From Bacillota bacterium (GTDB lineage Bacteria; Bacillota; Sulfobacillia; JAJZIM01; JAJZBP01): 18,228 bases of DNA. A program made the translations under genes and the position numbers. Positions 1-7,284 of this stretch are shown in pieces. Where the stretch lies: positions 1 through 18,228 of the forward strand of contig JAJZBP010000015.1 in assembly GCA_021798855.1 (NCBI GenBank), in the 5' to 3' direction. Every line of letters begins with the position of its first letter. Position 1 is the stretch's first letter. The notes beneath the pieces were generated by a model that was given only the letters and a program-made list of their open reading frames with translations, was not told the origin of the DNA and made no database searches.

Positions 1-27
1 AACCACCAGAACCTTAACTTTGGTCAT
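1..27 (-). CDS. cheB: Response regulator N-terminus, probably CheB (partial)
   Basis: Only the first nine codons are in the window, reading MTKVKVLVV from an ATG at 27-25. This is the usual beta-1 strand of a receiver domain, just before the acidic pocket. The stretch upstream (GGGGGTTAGGAAA before the ATG) gives a plausible ribosome binding site. It lies 91 bp downstream of cheD on the same strand, where cheB or cheY commonly sits in CheC/CheD-type operons. The receiver start is seen; the choice of CheB (glutamate methylesterase, which resets receptor methylation) over CheY is inferred from context only. Confidence 0.5.
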
Positions 28-118
28 TTTCCTAACCCCCGGCTTTTCCGCACGCGGGCGGGCCGGCCATGACGTTTCAGGGCTTGATGGGCCGCCTTGG
101 GTTTGAGTTGTTGAGTTG

Positions 119-616
119 TTATAAAATTAAGCCCTCCCGGCCGAAACCGCTCACCAGAATTTTGCCGTCTTCCAGGGAAAAACGCATCGACCGTCCGTGC
201 CCCCCCCCCAAATCGGCGGCCCGAATGGTCAAGTCGAGGTCCTTGGCCGCCTTGCGCAGGGTGTCCTCGTTGCGGGTGCCGATGGAAAGAACGGTTTCGG
301 GTCGCGGGAAACGCAGGACGTTGGCGCCACCGACCGCCTTCAGCACCAAACGGTGTTTTTGGCAATGGTATTCTTCCAGTTGGGAAAGGAGAAAGGGCAG
401 GACGGTGTCGGCGAACTTGGCGGGGGCCTCTTCCTCCTGACCACTCCGGGCGTTGGGCAGAACAACGTGGGCGGCGGCGCCCAACTTGGTGAGAGGGTCG
501 TAAAGGGTCACTCCCAGACATGAACCCAGTCCGTGCATCGCCACCACGGTTTCCCGGCTGTTACCGACCCACCATTCCCCCAAGTTCAGGATGACGACTT
601 TGGCTTCTTCAACCAA
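119..616 (-). CDS. cheD: Chemoreceptor glutamine deamidase CheD
   Basis: CheD deamidates glutamines on methyl-accepting chemoreceptors and binds CheC, coupling receptor state to CheY-P removal. The 165-residue protein is of normal family length and has the signature GLGSC (Cys33) and AHVVLP (His50), the catalytic Cys and His of the family. The family threonine six residues before the Cys (TxGLGSC) is Met27 here, which is unusual. The start is TTG (616-614), preceded by GGAG eight bases upstream, and it overlaps the end of cheC by 8 bp, so translation is probably coupled. It is the fourth visible gene of the cheW-cheA-cheC-cheD operon. The family call is firm; whether the enzyme is fully active is open because of the Met27 change. 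Confidence 0.93.
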   Translation of the reverse strand: MVEEAKVVILNLGEWWVGNSRETVVAMHGLGSCLGVTLYDPLTKLGAAAHVVLPNARSGQEEEAPAKFADTVLPFLLSQLEEYHCQKHRLVLKAVGGANVLRFPRPETVLSIGTRNEDTLRKAAKDLDLTIRAADLGGGHGRSMRFSLEDGKILVSGFGREGLIL

Positions 617-1253
617 GTGGTTTCTCCAGGGCTGCCAGCAGCAAACTCATTGATTCGGTGTCCGGCAGGAACAGGATGTAGCCGCTGATGGCGGTTCCGG
701 CCTCGGAGAAACCGGCCTGAATGATGACCGCTTCGTCGGTGAAGCCGCTCAGGGCGGCCAGGGTTTCTTCCAGGATGCTGCCGGCGAAGTCTTCCACCAC
801 CTGGGGGGAAGTCGGCAACAACTGAAACCCGGTGGCTTCGGCAAGACTGCCCAAGAAGGAACAACCGACGATGTTCCCCATCTCGCCCAAAGCGGAGTAA
901 GCCATGTTGTCCAGGGGGGCGTCGGACGGGAAGCTTTCTTCGAGGAGAAGGGAGACGAATTGGCGGGAACTGAGGGGAGAGAACAGGAAGAAGAAATGGC
1001 CGTTCAGCGAGCCGGAAACCCCGAGGTAGATGGCCACGGCGGGCGTGTCCGCCCCCCCGACCATCTGGGGCACGTTTTTTAGGGGGACCAGGTCGACGAA
1101 AGGCGGTGTGTACAGCACGTCCCGACCGGTGACCCTGGAAAGGGTTTGCGCGGCGTCCTGGAGGCCGTTCCCGATGGCGAATTCCAACAGTGGGAGGGCT
1201 CTTCCCCGGGTGACGGGCGAGATGGGATCGGGTCTTTCGCCGCGGCGTAACAT
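609..1253 (-). CDS. cheC: CheY-P phosphatase CheC
   Basis: CheC dephosphorylates CheY-P and partners with CheD. The 214-residue protein has one clean phosphatase motif, S-x3-E-x2-N at Ser120/Glu124/Asn127 (SALGEMGNI), followed by the expected helix. The equivalent N-terminal site, LLEFAIGNGLQDAAQTLS near residues 22-39, aligns poorly: the Glu and Asn positions fall on Phe25 and Gly28, so the first site looks inactive. Two-site CheC and single-site relatives both exist, and the C-terminal site is the main one in known CheC. The ATG start shares one base with the cheA stop (TGATG), and the 3' end overlaps cheD by 8 bp. This tight packing supports one mRNA for the whole che set. Confidence 0.88.
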   Translation of the reverse strand: MLRRGERPDPISPVTRGRALPLLEFAIGNGLQDAAQTLSRVTGRDVLYTPPFVDLVPLKNVPQMVGGADTPAVAIYLGVSGSLNGHFFFLFSPLSSRQFVSLLLEESFPSDAPLDNMAYSALGEMGNIVGCSFLGSLAEATGFQLLPTSPQVVEDFAGSILEETLAALSGFTDEAVIIQAGFSEAGTAISGYILFLPDTESMSLLLAALEKPLG

Positions 1254-3514
1254 CAGGAAGCCTGCCTGCGGCTCCCGGTGTCCCCAGTGACGGGAGGGGG
1301 TGTCCCCGGGATGGGCATGCGGGCGGAGTCGCCGTGCTCCCGGCTTTCGCTCTGCCCGGCGCTCTGGCGCAGGATGCCAGCCAGGTCCAGAATGAGGGCC
1401 ACCCTGCCGTTGCCCAGGATGGTGGCGCCGGACAGGCCGGGATTGCCGTGGCGGGTGAGGATGTCGCCCAGGAACTTGCCGAGTCCCTTGATCACGATTT
1501 CCTGCTCACCCACCAAGGCGTCGACGGCCAAGCCGAAGCGTTCGCCTCCGGTCTGAACCAGGACGGCGAAGGGATGAGATTCGGTTTGGGAGCCGAAGCT
1601 TGCTCCCAGGTTCACCAGGGGCAGAATCCGGTTGCGCACCTTGACCACGGGTTGGCGGTTGACGGTATAAACCGTCTTGGGGTCGAGGCGGATGGCTTCG
1701 GTGACCGCCGAAAGGGGAACGGCGTAGGTGGCCTCCCCGAACCGGACCAGCAGGGCCCGCAGAATGGCCAAGGTGAGGGGTAGACGGATGCGGAACTCGG
1801 AGCCGGCACCCTCGTGGGTGAATACCTCAATGGTCCCGTTCAAACGCTGGATGTTGTTCTTGACCACGTCCATGCCCACGCCGCGGCCGGAGACTTCACT
1901 GACCCTGCCGGCGGTGGAAACGCCGGCGGCGAAGATCAGATTGATGGCCTCTTTCGGCTGAAGGCGGGTTGCCGCCTCCTGGGTGAGGACACCGTTTTCC
2001 AACGCGGACCTGACGACCTTTTCGGGGTTGATGCCCGCGCCGTCGTCCTGGACGGAGATGATGATCTGGTTCTCCTCCTGTCTGGCGGCGAGGCGGATGG
2101 TGCCCAACCGCGGTTTGCCCGCCCGCTCCCTGACGTCGGGAGCCTCAACCCCGTGGTCCACGGAGTTGCGCAAGAGGTGGATCAGGGGGTCGCTCATTTC
2201 CTCCGAAACCTGGCGGTCGAGTTCCGTGTCCTGCCCTTCGATGACGAAATCGATTTCCTTTTGAAAACGCTGGCTCAGATCCCGCACCATGCGGGGAAAT
2301 TTTTTGAAGAGGGTTTCGATGGGCACCATTCTGACCTTCATGACCTCCTCTTGGAGGAGGTTGGAGATGCGGGCGATGTGACCGGCGGTGTTGCTGAGTT
2401 CCTTGCTGCTCTCCTCAAGGGAGGCGGCGGACAGCCCTCCAACCAACTGGGTCAAACGCGTCCGGTCGATGACCAATTCGCCGACCAGATTCATCAGGTT
2501 GTCCAAAAGTTCGGTGTCCACCCGGATGGTGTGGCTGCGCCTGACCTCGGGGGTGGCCGCGCCACCGGACGCAGTCGATTGGGCCGGTGAAGCGAGGGCC
2601 GGCGGGGCTGCCGCTTCGGGGGTCGATGAGGCGGGGAAGGGGGTGGCTGGAGGCGAAGTGACGGCTTGCTTATCCACCGCGTTCGGCGTGGCCGCGGGGG
2701 TTTCTGCGGAGCCCATGGGTGTGGCCGTGGCGGGGGGGGCCGGTGCGTACGCTTCGTCTTCCACGGGCACAACGTGCACGTCCCGCAGGTCGGAAATGGC
2801 CAGCAGGGTCGCTCGGATGGTTTCGGCATTGTGCGGCGAAAGCAGGACGACCGAGAGATCTCCGCCGATTTCCTGATCGCCTTCAATGACCTCCCGGGAG
2901 GGGACCGATTCCAACACTTCTCCAAGTTGTTCCAGGGCCAAGAGGGCTTGAAAAGCTCTGACCGAAAGCATGGGGCAGGATGGATCGATGCGGACGCTGA
3001 TGGAATAAGCGGTGAACCCTTCTTCACGGGCCAGGAGGCTGTTTTGCACGGCGGCCGAGAGGGCCGGATTGGGCGGTGGGGACGCGTCGGACGGTTCCGC
3101 CGGACTTCCGGGTTGAAAGGATTTCAGTTTTTCGACCAGGGCGGATGCGTCCAGGCTGCTGTCTTCGCTGGTGGCGATCTCGTCTTTCCAACGGGCCAGG
3201 TAATCCAGACCCTCCAGGAAGGCGTTCACCAGAGAGGAGGAGACTTCCAGTTCCCGGTGGCGGACCTTATCCAGGAGGGTTTCCATGGCATGGGTCAGGG
3301 AAGCCATCCTCTGGTGGCCGATGGCCGCTGCGGCCCCCTTGAGGGTGTGGGCTGCCCGGAAGATTTCCTGCAGCAGTCGTTGGTATTCGGCATCGTTGTC
3401 GATCTTCTCCAAGGTCAACAGATCTTCTTCCAGGAGACTCAACTGCTCTTCGGCTTCCTCCAAAAAGACGCGCATTTCCTCGGGGGAAAGGCCATAGTCC
3501 AAGGGAATCACCAC
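1253..3514 (-). CDS. cheA: Chemotaxis histidine kinase CheA
   Basis: CheA autophosphorylates in response to chemoreceptors and passes phosphate to CheY and CheB. About 753 residues, with all five domains in order: P1 Hpt with phospho-acceptor His56 in RAAHTLKGAAAAIGH; a P2-like response-regulator docking domain at about 165-260; an Ala/Pro-rich linker at about 265-325; P3 dimerisation helices from about 330 (ELLDNLMNLVGELVIDRTRL); P4 ATPase with the N box (LLRNSVDHGVE), G1 (VQDDGAGI) and G2 (GRGVGMDVV); and a C-terminal CheW-like P5. The start is one of two adjacent GTG codons (3514 or 3511) behind a weak AGAG site; an ATG 13 codons later is a less likely alternative. It lies 24 bp after cheW and its stop overlaps the cheC start. 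Confidence 0.97.
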   Translation of the reverse strand: MVIPLDYGLSPEEMRVFLEEAEEQLSLLEEDLLTLEKIDNDAEYQRLLQEIFRAAHTLKGAAAAIGHQRMASLTHAMETLLDKVRHRELEVSSSLVNAFLEGLDYLARWKDEIATSEDSSLDASALVEKLKSFQPGSPAEPSDASPPPNPALSAAVQNSLLAREEGFTAYSISVRIDPSCPMLSVRAFQALLALEQLGEVLESVPSREVIEGDQEIGGDLSVVLLSPHNAETIRATLLAISDLRDVHVVPVEDEAYAPAPPATATPMGSAETPAATPNAVDKQAVTSPPATPFPASSTPEAAAPPALASPAQSTASGGAATPEVRRSHTIRVDTELLDNLMNLVGELVIDRTRLTQLVGGLSAASLEESSKELSNTAGHIARISNLLQEEVMKVRMVPIETLFKKFPRMVRDLSQRFQKEIDFVIEGQDTELDRQVSEEMSDPLIHLLRNSVDHGVEAPDVRERAGKPRLGTIRLAARQEENQIIISVQDDGAGINPEKVVRSALENGVLTQEAATRLQPKEAINLIFAAGVSTAGRVSEVSGRGVGMDVVKNNIQRLNGTIEVFTHEGAGSEFRIRLPLTLAILRALLVRFGEATYAVPLSAVTEAIRLDPKTVYTVNRQPVVKVRNRILPLVNLGASFGSQTESHPFAVLVQTGGERFGLAVDALVGEQEIVIKGLGKFLGDILTRHGNPGLSGATILGNGRVALILDLAGILRQSAGQSESREHGDSARMPIPGTPPPVTGDTGSRRQAS

Positions 3515-3538
3515 CTCTGGGGTAGATTTTAGGTAGAT

Positions 3539-4006
3539 TTAAACGGAGGAGAATCCTTCCGGCACCAACAAAGGGGAAAGATCCAACAGAACGATGAGCC
3601 GTTCGCCGACCTTGGCCACCCCCTGGGAGAGGGATTCGCCGGCTCCGCGTTTGGCCATGGGTGGAGGCGGTTCGATGGTGCTGGAGATGATCTTGGACAC
3701 CTCGGTCACCTGGTCGACGACGAGGCCGGTGATTTCCCCCGCGCCGGCGGCGATGATGATCCGGGTGGTGCGGGTTGGTGGTTGGACCGCAAGCCCCAAG
3801 CGGGAACGCAAATCGACCACCGGGATGACCTTGCCCCGCAGGTTGATGATTCCTTCAACTTCGGGAGGAGCCCCCGGCAGTCTCGTCGGTTCCTGGTAGG
3901 AAATGATCTCGCGGATGCTGGCGATGGGCAGCCCGTAGGTCTCCTTACCCAAATTGAAGACGACGATGTTTTCTTCGCTTTCGTCCCTCGGTTCCCCTTC
4001 CGGCAT
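3539..4006 (-). CDS. cheW: Chemotaxis coupling protein CheW
   Basis: CheW links chemoreceptors to CheA at the inner membrane. The 155-residue protein begins MPEGEPRDESEENIVVFNLG and carries the typical LRGKVIPVVDLRSRLG core and the C-terminal ERLIVLLDLSPLL strand. The frame is open further upstream, but the ATG at 4006 is chosen because a purine-rich run (AAGGGGGTGGGAGG) lies directly before it and the CheW fold starts within a few residues. It is the first gene of the che operon; a candidate promoter lies about 30 bp upstream. Between its stop and cheA there is a short tandem repeat of AAATCTACC of unknown meaning. Confidence 0.95.
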   Translation of the reverse strand: MPEGEPRDESEENIVVFNLGKETYGLPIASIREIISYQEPTRLPGAPPEVEGIINLRGKVIPVVDLRSRLGLAVQPPTRTTRIIIAAGAGEITGLVVDQVTEVSKIISSTIEPPPPMAKRGAGESLSQGVAKVGERLIVLLDLSPLLVPEGFSSV

Positions 4007-4034
4007 CCTCCCACCCCCTTGCCTTTTTCTTATA

Positions 4035-4062
4035 ATATCGGGCAGAAATGTCCTTTTGTCCA
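4035..4062 (-). promoter_or_regulatory. Candidate che operon promoter, sigma-D-like -10
   Basis: On the minus strand CCGATAT (4041-4035) matches the -10 consensus of Bacillus sigma-D, the motility sigma factor, at all seven bases. The upstream CAAA that could serve as -35 sits at a spacing of 13, slightly shorter than the usual 14-16. A housekeeping reading is also possible: TGGACA (4062-4057), 17-19 bases, then GATATT or TATTAT. Either would give a leader of about 20-25 bases that includes the cheW ribosome binding site. Confidence 0.5.
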
Positions 4063-4097
4063 GAAAAAAATAGTGTCTTGCGCAATGGCTGCCGCCC

Positions 4098-4604
4098 TCA
4101 TGCCCGCTTTGCCAATCGTTTGAGCAGGAGGATTTGCCCACGGTGATGGGCGTGATGGACGAGGATCCGCAAGAGAGAATCGCGGACGGGTTCTCCGGCG
4201 GCGGCCGGCCGATCCAGATCCCGGTCGCCCAGTCCGGCCAACACCCGGTCCGCGGCTGCCCCCGCCGCCCGGTAGCCGGCCGTCGCCTCCGCCAGGCTAC
4301 GCGGTTCGGTGCCGAACTCGTTCTCTCGTTTTCTGGCGGATGGCTCCCCGCCCACGTTGGCGCAGATCCAATAGCGTTCCGATTCCGCCAGGTGGAAGAG
4401 CAGGGTGGAGACCGAGTTGATGCCCGGTTCGGGCGACCGGTTGGCCTCCTCGTCCGATAGCCGAGCGCGGTAGGAGCCGCCGTCGCCAGGATGAATGGCC
4501 GGCCCCGGGCGGAAGGAATCTCCGGCGGGGAAGCCCTCCACGGCCTCCAGGATGCTGCGGCGCATTTCTTGCAAGAGATGGCGCAGCGTGGTCAGTTCGC
4601 TCAT
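4098..4604 (-). CDS. DinB-like/DUF664-type metal-binding four-helix protein
   Basis: The 168-residue protein has the DinB/YfiT layout: an N-terminal helix (LRHLLQEMRRSILEAV), a first metal-site helix with His71 in SVSTLLFHLAESERYW, and a C-terminal helix with HHAHHRGQILLLKRL supplying the other histidines. Members are Zn- or Ni-binding four-helix bundles; several act as thiol-dependent transferases (bacillithiol, mycothiol or glutathione), others are uncharacterised. The ATG at 4604 has GGAGGG six bases upstream. Its stop lies 91 bp before the cheW start on the same strand, with the che promoter in the gap, so it is probably a separate unit. The substrate cannot be told from the sequence. Confidence 0.85.
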   Translation of the reverse strand: MSELTTLRHLLQEMRRSILEAVEGFPAGDSFRPGPAIHPGDGGSYRARLSDEEANRSPEPGINSVSTLLFHLAESERYWICANVGGEPSARKRENEFGTEPRSLAEATAGYRAAGAAADRVLAGLGDRDLDRPAAAGEPVRDSLLRILVHHAHHRGQILLLKRLAKRA

Positions 4605-4794
4605 TCAGACCCTCCATTATTTGGGGGCGGGCTCCTTCGGGGGCAACCACTCCCTTTTTCCTTCCTTGTTTATCTTCTTCTCCCTCCCTCCGAATTCCTC
4701 CGCCTCCGAGGGTTCCCCATCCGTCCAGCGGCCCGCCGTTCGGTTTGAGACACACGATTCCGGTAAATCATAAGGAACGGAGGTGACGGTAAGG

Positions 4795-5031
4795 ATGTGG
4801 ACGGTGGCGGTTGAAGAAGGGCTTTCGCCGGTGAGGGAACTCTTGGCGTCCCAGGGACACCGGGTGGTTGATCCGAAAACCAACCTGGGGGACGTGGACG
4901 CCGTGGTCTTAACCGGAGGAGACGACGACTTCCTTGGAAATGAGCGGACGCGAACCAAAGCTCCGGTGATCGACGCGCGGGGACGATCGGCAGACAGCAT
5001 CGTGCAGGAAATCTCCAGGCGATTGGGGTGA
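4795..5031 (+). CDS. YkuS/UPF0180 family protein
   Basis: A 78-residue protein with the UPF0180 pattern known from Bacillus YkuS: a short start leading into VEEGLSPVRELLASQGH, a central DAVVLTGGDDDFLG, then APVIDARGRSADSIVQEISRRL. The function of the family is unknown. The ATG at 4795 is preferred over an in-frame GTG 12 bases upstream because a full GGAGGTGA Shine-Dalgarno sequence lies eight bases before it and the protein then aligns with YkuS from residue 1. It is divergent from the dinB-like gene across a 190-bp gap in which I see no convincing promoter (TTGAGA at 4744 lacks a good -10). The family is typical of Bacillota, which helps place the organism. Confidence 0.85.
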   Translation: MWTVAVEEGLSPVRELLASQGHRVVDPKTNLGDVDAVVLTGGDDDFLGNERTRTKAPVIDARGRSADSIVQEISRRLG

Positions 5032-5040
5032 AGCGAGAGG

Positions 5041-5069
5041 GGGCGGCCTCCTTTGGATGGGGGCCGCCC
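5041..5069 (+). terminator. GC-rich hairpin after the YkuS-like gene
   Basis: GGGCGGCC (5041-5048) and GGCCGCCC (5062-5069) form a perfect 8-bp stem with a 13-base loop, starting 9 bp after the stop codon. There is no T-run behind it, so intrinsic termination is uncertain; it may be an imperfect terminator or an RNA 3' end stabiliser. Confidence 0.45.
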
Positions 5070-5093
5070 AACACCCAGGGCGCCGGCCAGCAG

Positions 5094-5102
5094 TGTTATA
5101 AT
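5094..5102 (+). promoter_or_regulatory. Candidate uvrB promoter, extended -10
   Basis: TGTTATAAT is a perfect extended -10 (TGnTATAAT) at 5094-5102. No good -35 exists at 17-18 bases, which extended -10 promoters tolerate. A transcript starting near 5109 would carry a leader of about 138 bases containing the whole structured element at 5126-5233. Confidence 0.5.
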
Positions 5103-5125
5103 TAGAAGCCAGCCAGCAAGCTCCG

Positions 5126-5233
5126 TTTAAAGGAAGGTTTCGCCTCCGTACATTCGCCCGTCGCCTGCGGCGAGGGCAAGGAAGAAACCTTTGACGCCCA
5201 GTTCGCCGCCCTTGGTGGTTCCCGTGCTATAAA
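5126..5233 (+). ncRNA. Structured uvrB leader element, same family as the uvrA leader
   Basis: A 108-bp element that recurs upstream of uvrA at 15993-16246. Three stems are visible. P1: AAGGTTTC (5134-5141) with GAAACCTT (5184-5191). P2: GCCC-g-TCGCC (5156-5165, one bulged G) with GGCGAGGGC (5169-5177) and a 3-base loop. P3: CCGCC (5206-5210) with GGTGG (5214-5218). A 23-base stretch at 5188-5210 is identical to 16201-16223 in the uvrA copy, and CCCGTGCTATAA closes both elements. It ends at the uvrB ribosome binding site, a good position to control translation. I do not recognise it as a named riboswitch or T-box. It could also be a DNA-level repeat; the paired changes between copies favour RNA. 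Confidence 0.55.
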
Positions 5234-5246
5234 GGAGGTGGCCCCC

Positions 5247-7223
5247 TTGCCCGAATTCCGCCTGCGTGCCGGCTGGGAGCCCAAAGGGGACCAAACGGCG
5301 GCGATAGCCGCCCTCAGCGACGGGCTCCAAAAGGGTCTGCGCGACCAGGTGCTGCTCGGCGTCACCGGCAGCGGCAAGACCTTCACCGTGGCCGGGGTCA
5401 TCCAGAACCTGCAGCGCCCGGCCCTGGTGATCGCCCACAACAAGACCCTCGCCGCGCAGCTTTGCAGCGAGTTCAAGGACTTCTTCCCGGACAACGCCGT
5501 GGAGTACTTCGTCTCCTACTACGACTACTACCAGCCGGAAGCCTACCTGCCCACCAGCGACACCTACATCGAGAAAGACTCAAGCATCAACGACGAGATC
5601 GACAAGCTCCGGCACTCGGCCACCACCGCCCTCTTCGAGCGGCGCGACTGCATCATCGTCGCCTCGGTGTCCTGCATCTACGGCCTGGGCTCGCCCGAGG
5701 ACTACCGCGACCTGTGCCTGTCCCTGCGCGTCGGCGCCCGGCGCAACCGCCGCGAAATCCTGCACAAGCTGGTGGACATCCAGTACACCCGCAACGACCA
5801 GAACCTCGAACGCGGCACCTTCCGCGCCCGCGGCGACACCCTGGAGATCCACCCGGCCTCCTTCACCGAGCGCGTCGTCCGCGTCGAGTTCTTCGACGAC
5901 TGCGTGGAGCGCATCCGCGAAGTGGACCTCCTGACCGGCGAAATCCTCGGAGAACGCCAGCACGTCGCCGTTTACCCCGCCTCCCACTACGTCACCGCGC
6001 CGGAGAAACTGGACCGGGCGATGAAATCCATTGAGGCGGAGTTGGGGGTGCGCCTGCGCGCACTGCGGGACGCGGATAGGCTCCTGGAGGCCCAAAGGCT
6101 GGAACAAAGAACGCTCAACGACCTGGACATGCTCCGAGAGGCCGGCTACTGCAACGGCATCGAGAACTACTCCCGCCACCTGACCGGGCGCGAGCCGGGA
6201 CAGGCCCCCTACACCCTCCTGGACTTTTTTCCCCAGGACTTCCTGGTCTTCATCGACGAGTCCCACCAGACCGTCCCCCAGATCCGGGGGATGTACAACG
6301 GGGACCGCGCGCGCAAGGAACCATTGGTGGAGTACGGTTTCCGCCTGCCCTCGGCCTTCGACAACCGGCCTTTGCGTTTCCCCGAGTTCGAGGAGCGGGT
6401 CAACCAGGTGGTCTACATTTCGGCCACGCCGGGTCCCTACGAAACGCAGCGGGCCGAGCGGGTGGCGCGGCAGATCGTCCGGCCCACCGGCCTTTTGGAC
6501 CCGCGGGTGGAGGTGCGCCCGGTCAAGGGGCAGATGGACGACCTGCTGGGAGAGATCCGAATCCGGACCGGGCGGGGGGAGCGGGTCCTGGTCACCACCC
6601 TGACCAAGCGGATGGCCGAGGATCTGACCGAGTACTTCCGGGAGATGGGGGTGCGGGTGCGCTACCTCCACTCGGAGGTGGAGACCTTGGAGCGGACGGC
6701 CATTCTAAGGGACCTGCGCCTGGGGGCTTTCGACGTCCTGGTGGGGATCAACCTGCTGAGGGAGGGCCTGGACCTGCCGGAGGTCTCCCTGGTGGCCATC
6801 CTGGACGCCGACAAGGAGGGTTTCCTGCGTTCGGAGACGGCCCTGGTCCAGACCATGGGTCGGGCCGCCCGCAACGTGGAGGGTATGGTCATTTTATACG
6901 CCGACGCGGTGACCGACTCCATGCGCCGGGCCATGGAAGAGACCGAGCGCCGCCGCGGGATTCAGGACGAGCATAACCGCCTCCACGGGATCACGCCGGT
7001 GACGATCAAGAAGGCGGTCCGCGATCTGATCGAAGCCACCCGCGCCGTGGTTCCGGAGGTGGGCGACGCCTTCAGCCCGGAAAAGGTGGCCCCAAGGGAC
7101 GTCCCCAAACTCCTGACCAAGCTGCGCAAGGAAATGAAGGAAGCCTCCAAGTTGCTGGAGTTCGAGCGGGCGGCGGTGCTCAGGGACATGATCGTGGAAC
7201 TGGAGAAGCGGAAAAGGGCGTAA
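5247..7223 (+). CDS. uvrB: Excinuclease ABC subunit B
   Basis: UvrB is the helicase-like damage verifier of nucleotide excision repair; UvrA loads it on DNA and it then recruits UvrC. The 658-residue protein has Walker A GVTGSGKT (38-45), the beta-hairpin region YYDYYQPEAYLPTSDTYIEK, the DEAH-like box DESH (337-340), ISATPGPYE, the helicase motif VQTMGRAARN, and a C-terminal UVR domain (LRKEMKEASKLLEFERAAVLRD) that binds UvrC. The start is placed at TTG 5247, eight bases after a perfect AGGAGG (5233-5238); the in-frame GTG at 5238 overlaps that site and is unlikely. The ribosome binding site abuts the structured leader element. Unlike many Bacillota, uvrA does not follow directly; it lies 9 kb downstream. 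Confidence 0.98.
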   Translation: MPEFRLRAGWEPKGDQTAAIAALSDGLQKGLRDQVLLGVTGSGKTFTVAGVIQNLQRPALVIAHNKTLAAQLCSEFKDFFPDNAVEYFVSYYDYYQPEAYLPTSDTYIEKDSSINDEIDKLRHSATTALFERRDCIIVASVSCIYGLGSPEDYRDLCLSLRVGARRNRREILHKLVDIQYTRNDQNLERGTFRARGDTLEIHPASFTERVVRVEFFDDCVERIREVDLLTGEILGERQHVAVYPASHYVTAPEKLDRAMKSIEAELGVRLRALRDADRLLEAQRLEQRTLNDLDMLREAGYCNGIENYSRHLTGREPGQAPYTLLDFFPQDFLVFIDESHQTVPQIRGMYNGDRARKEPLVEYGFRLPSAFDNRPLRFPEFEERVNQVVYISATPGPYETQRAERVARQIVRPTGLLDPRVEVRPVKGQMDDLLGEIRIRTGRGERVLVTTLTKRMAEDLTEYFREMGVRVRYLHSEVETLERTAILRDLRLGAFDVLVGINLLREGLDLPEVSLVAILDADKEGFLRSETALVQTMGRAARNVEGMVILYADAVTDSMRRAMEETERRRGIQDEHNRLHGITPVTIKKAVRDLIEATRAVVPEVGDAFSPEKVAPRDVPKLLTKLRKEMKEASKLLEFERAAVLRDMIVELEKRKRA

Positions 7224-7239
7224 AACGCGGGAAAAAAGA

Positions 7240-7269
7240 TTGACCGGCCATTCACAGTGTCACTATAGT
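7240..7269 (+). promoter_or_regulatory. Promoter of the RHH gene, inside a palindrome
   Basis: TTGACC (7240-7245), an 18-base spacer, and TATAGT (7264-7269) form a good housekeeping promoter. The -10 sits at the exact centre of the palindrome at 7247-7284. The expected start of transcription, about seven bases after the -10, falls at the GTG start codon at 7276. Confidence 0.6.
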
Positions 7270-7284
7270 GGCACTGTGAATGGC
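7247..7284. repeat. 38-bp near-perfect palindrome, likely operator
   Basis: The two 19-base arms are exact reverse complements except for one pair (T at 7260 against G at 7271). The core is CACTATAGTG, and the arms repeat CACAGTG/CACTGTG. It covers the -10 element and the first three codons of the RHH gene. Dimeric or tetrameric RHH proteins bind such sites, so autorepression is the natural inference. Confidence 0.8.

Noticed and set aside
5226..5233. TGCTATAAA as the promoter of uvrB
   Set aside because: Transcription would begin after the AGGAGG ribosome binding site, so the gene would lose it. The TGTTATAAT at 5094 is better placed.
5126..5233. Known riboswitch or T-box in the uvrB leader
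   Set aside because: I see no T-box GGTGGCACC sequence, cobalamin box, SAM, TPP, c-di-GMP or c-di-AMP core. A covariance search could overturn this.
5032..5246. LexA/DinR box controlling uvrB
   Set aside because: No GAAC-N4-GTTC or CTG-N10-CAG type operator of good quality was found before uvrB; the same holds before uvrA.
5250..6050. Mosaic origin of uvrB, with strongly C-ending codons in the first 800 bases
   Set aside because: The bias seems to relax downstream, but both parts stay GC-rich and all domains are standard. Without a computed codon statistic I cannot support recombination.
5580..6671. A 363-codon open frame on the minus strand inside uvrB
   Set aside because: It is a shadow of a GC-rich gene: codon bias in uvrB removes stops from the opposite frame, and the translation resembles no protein family.
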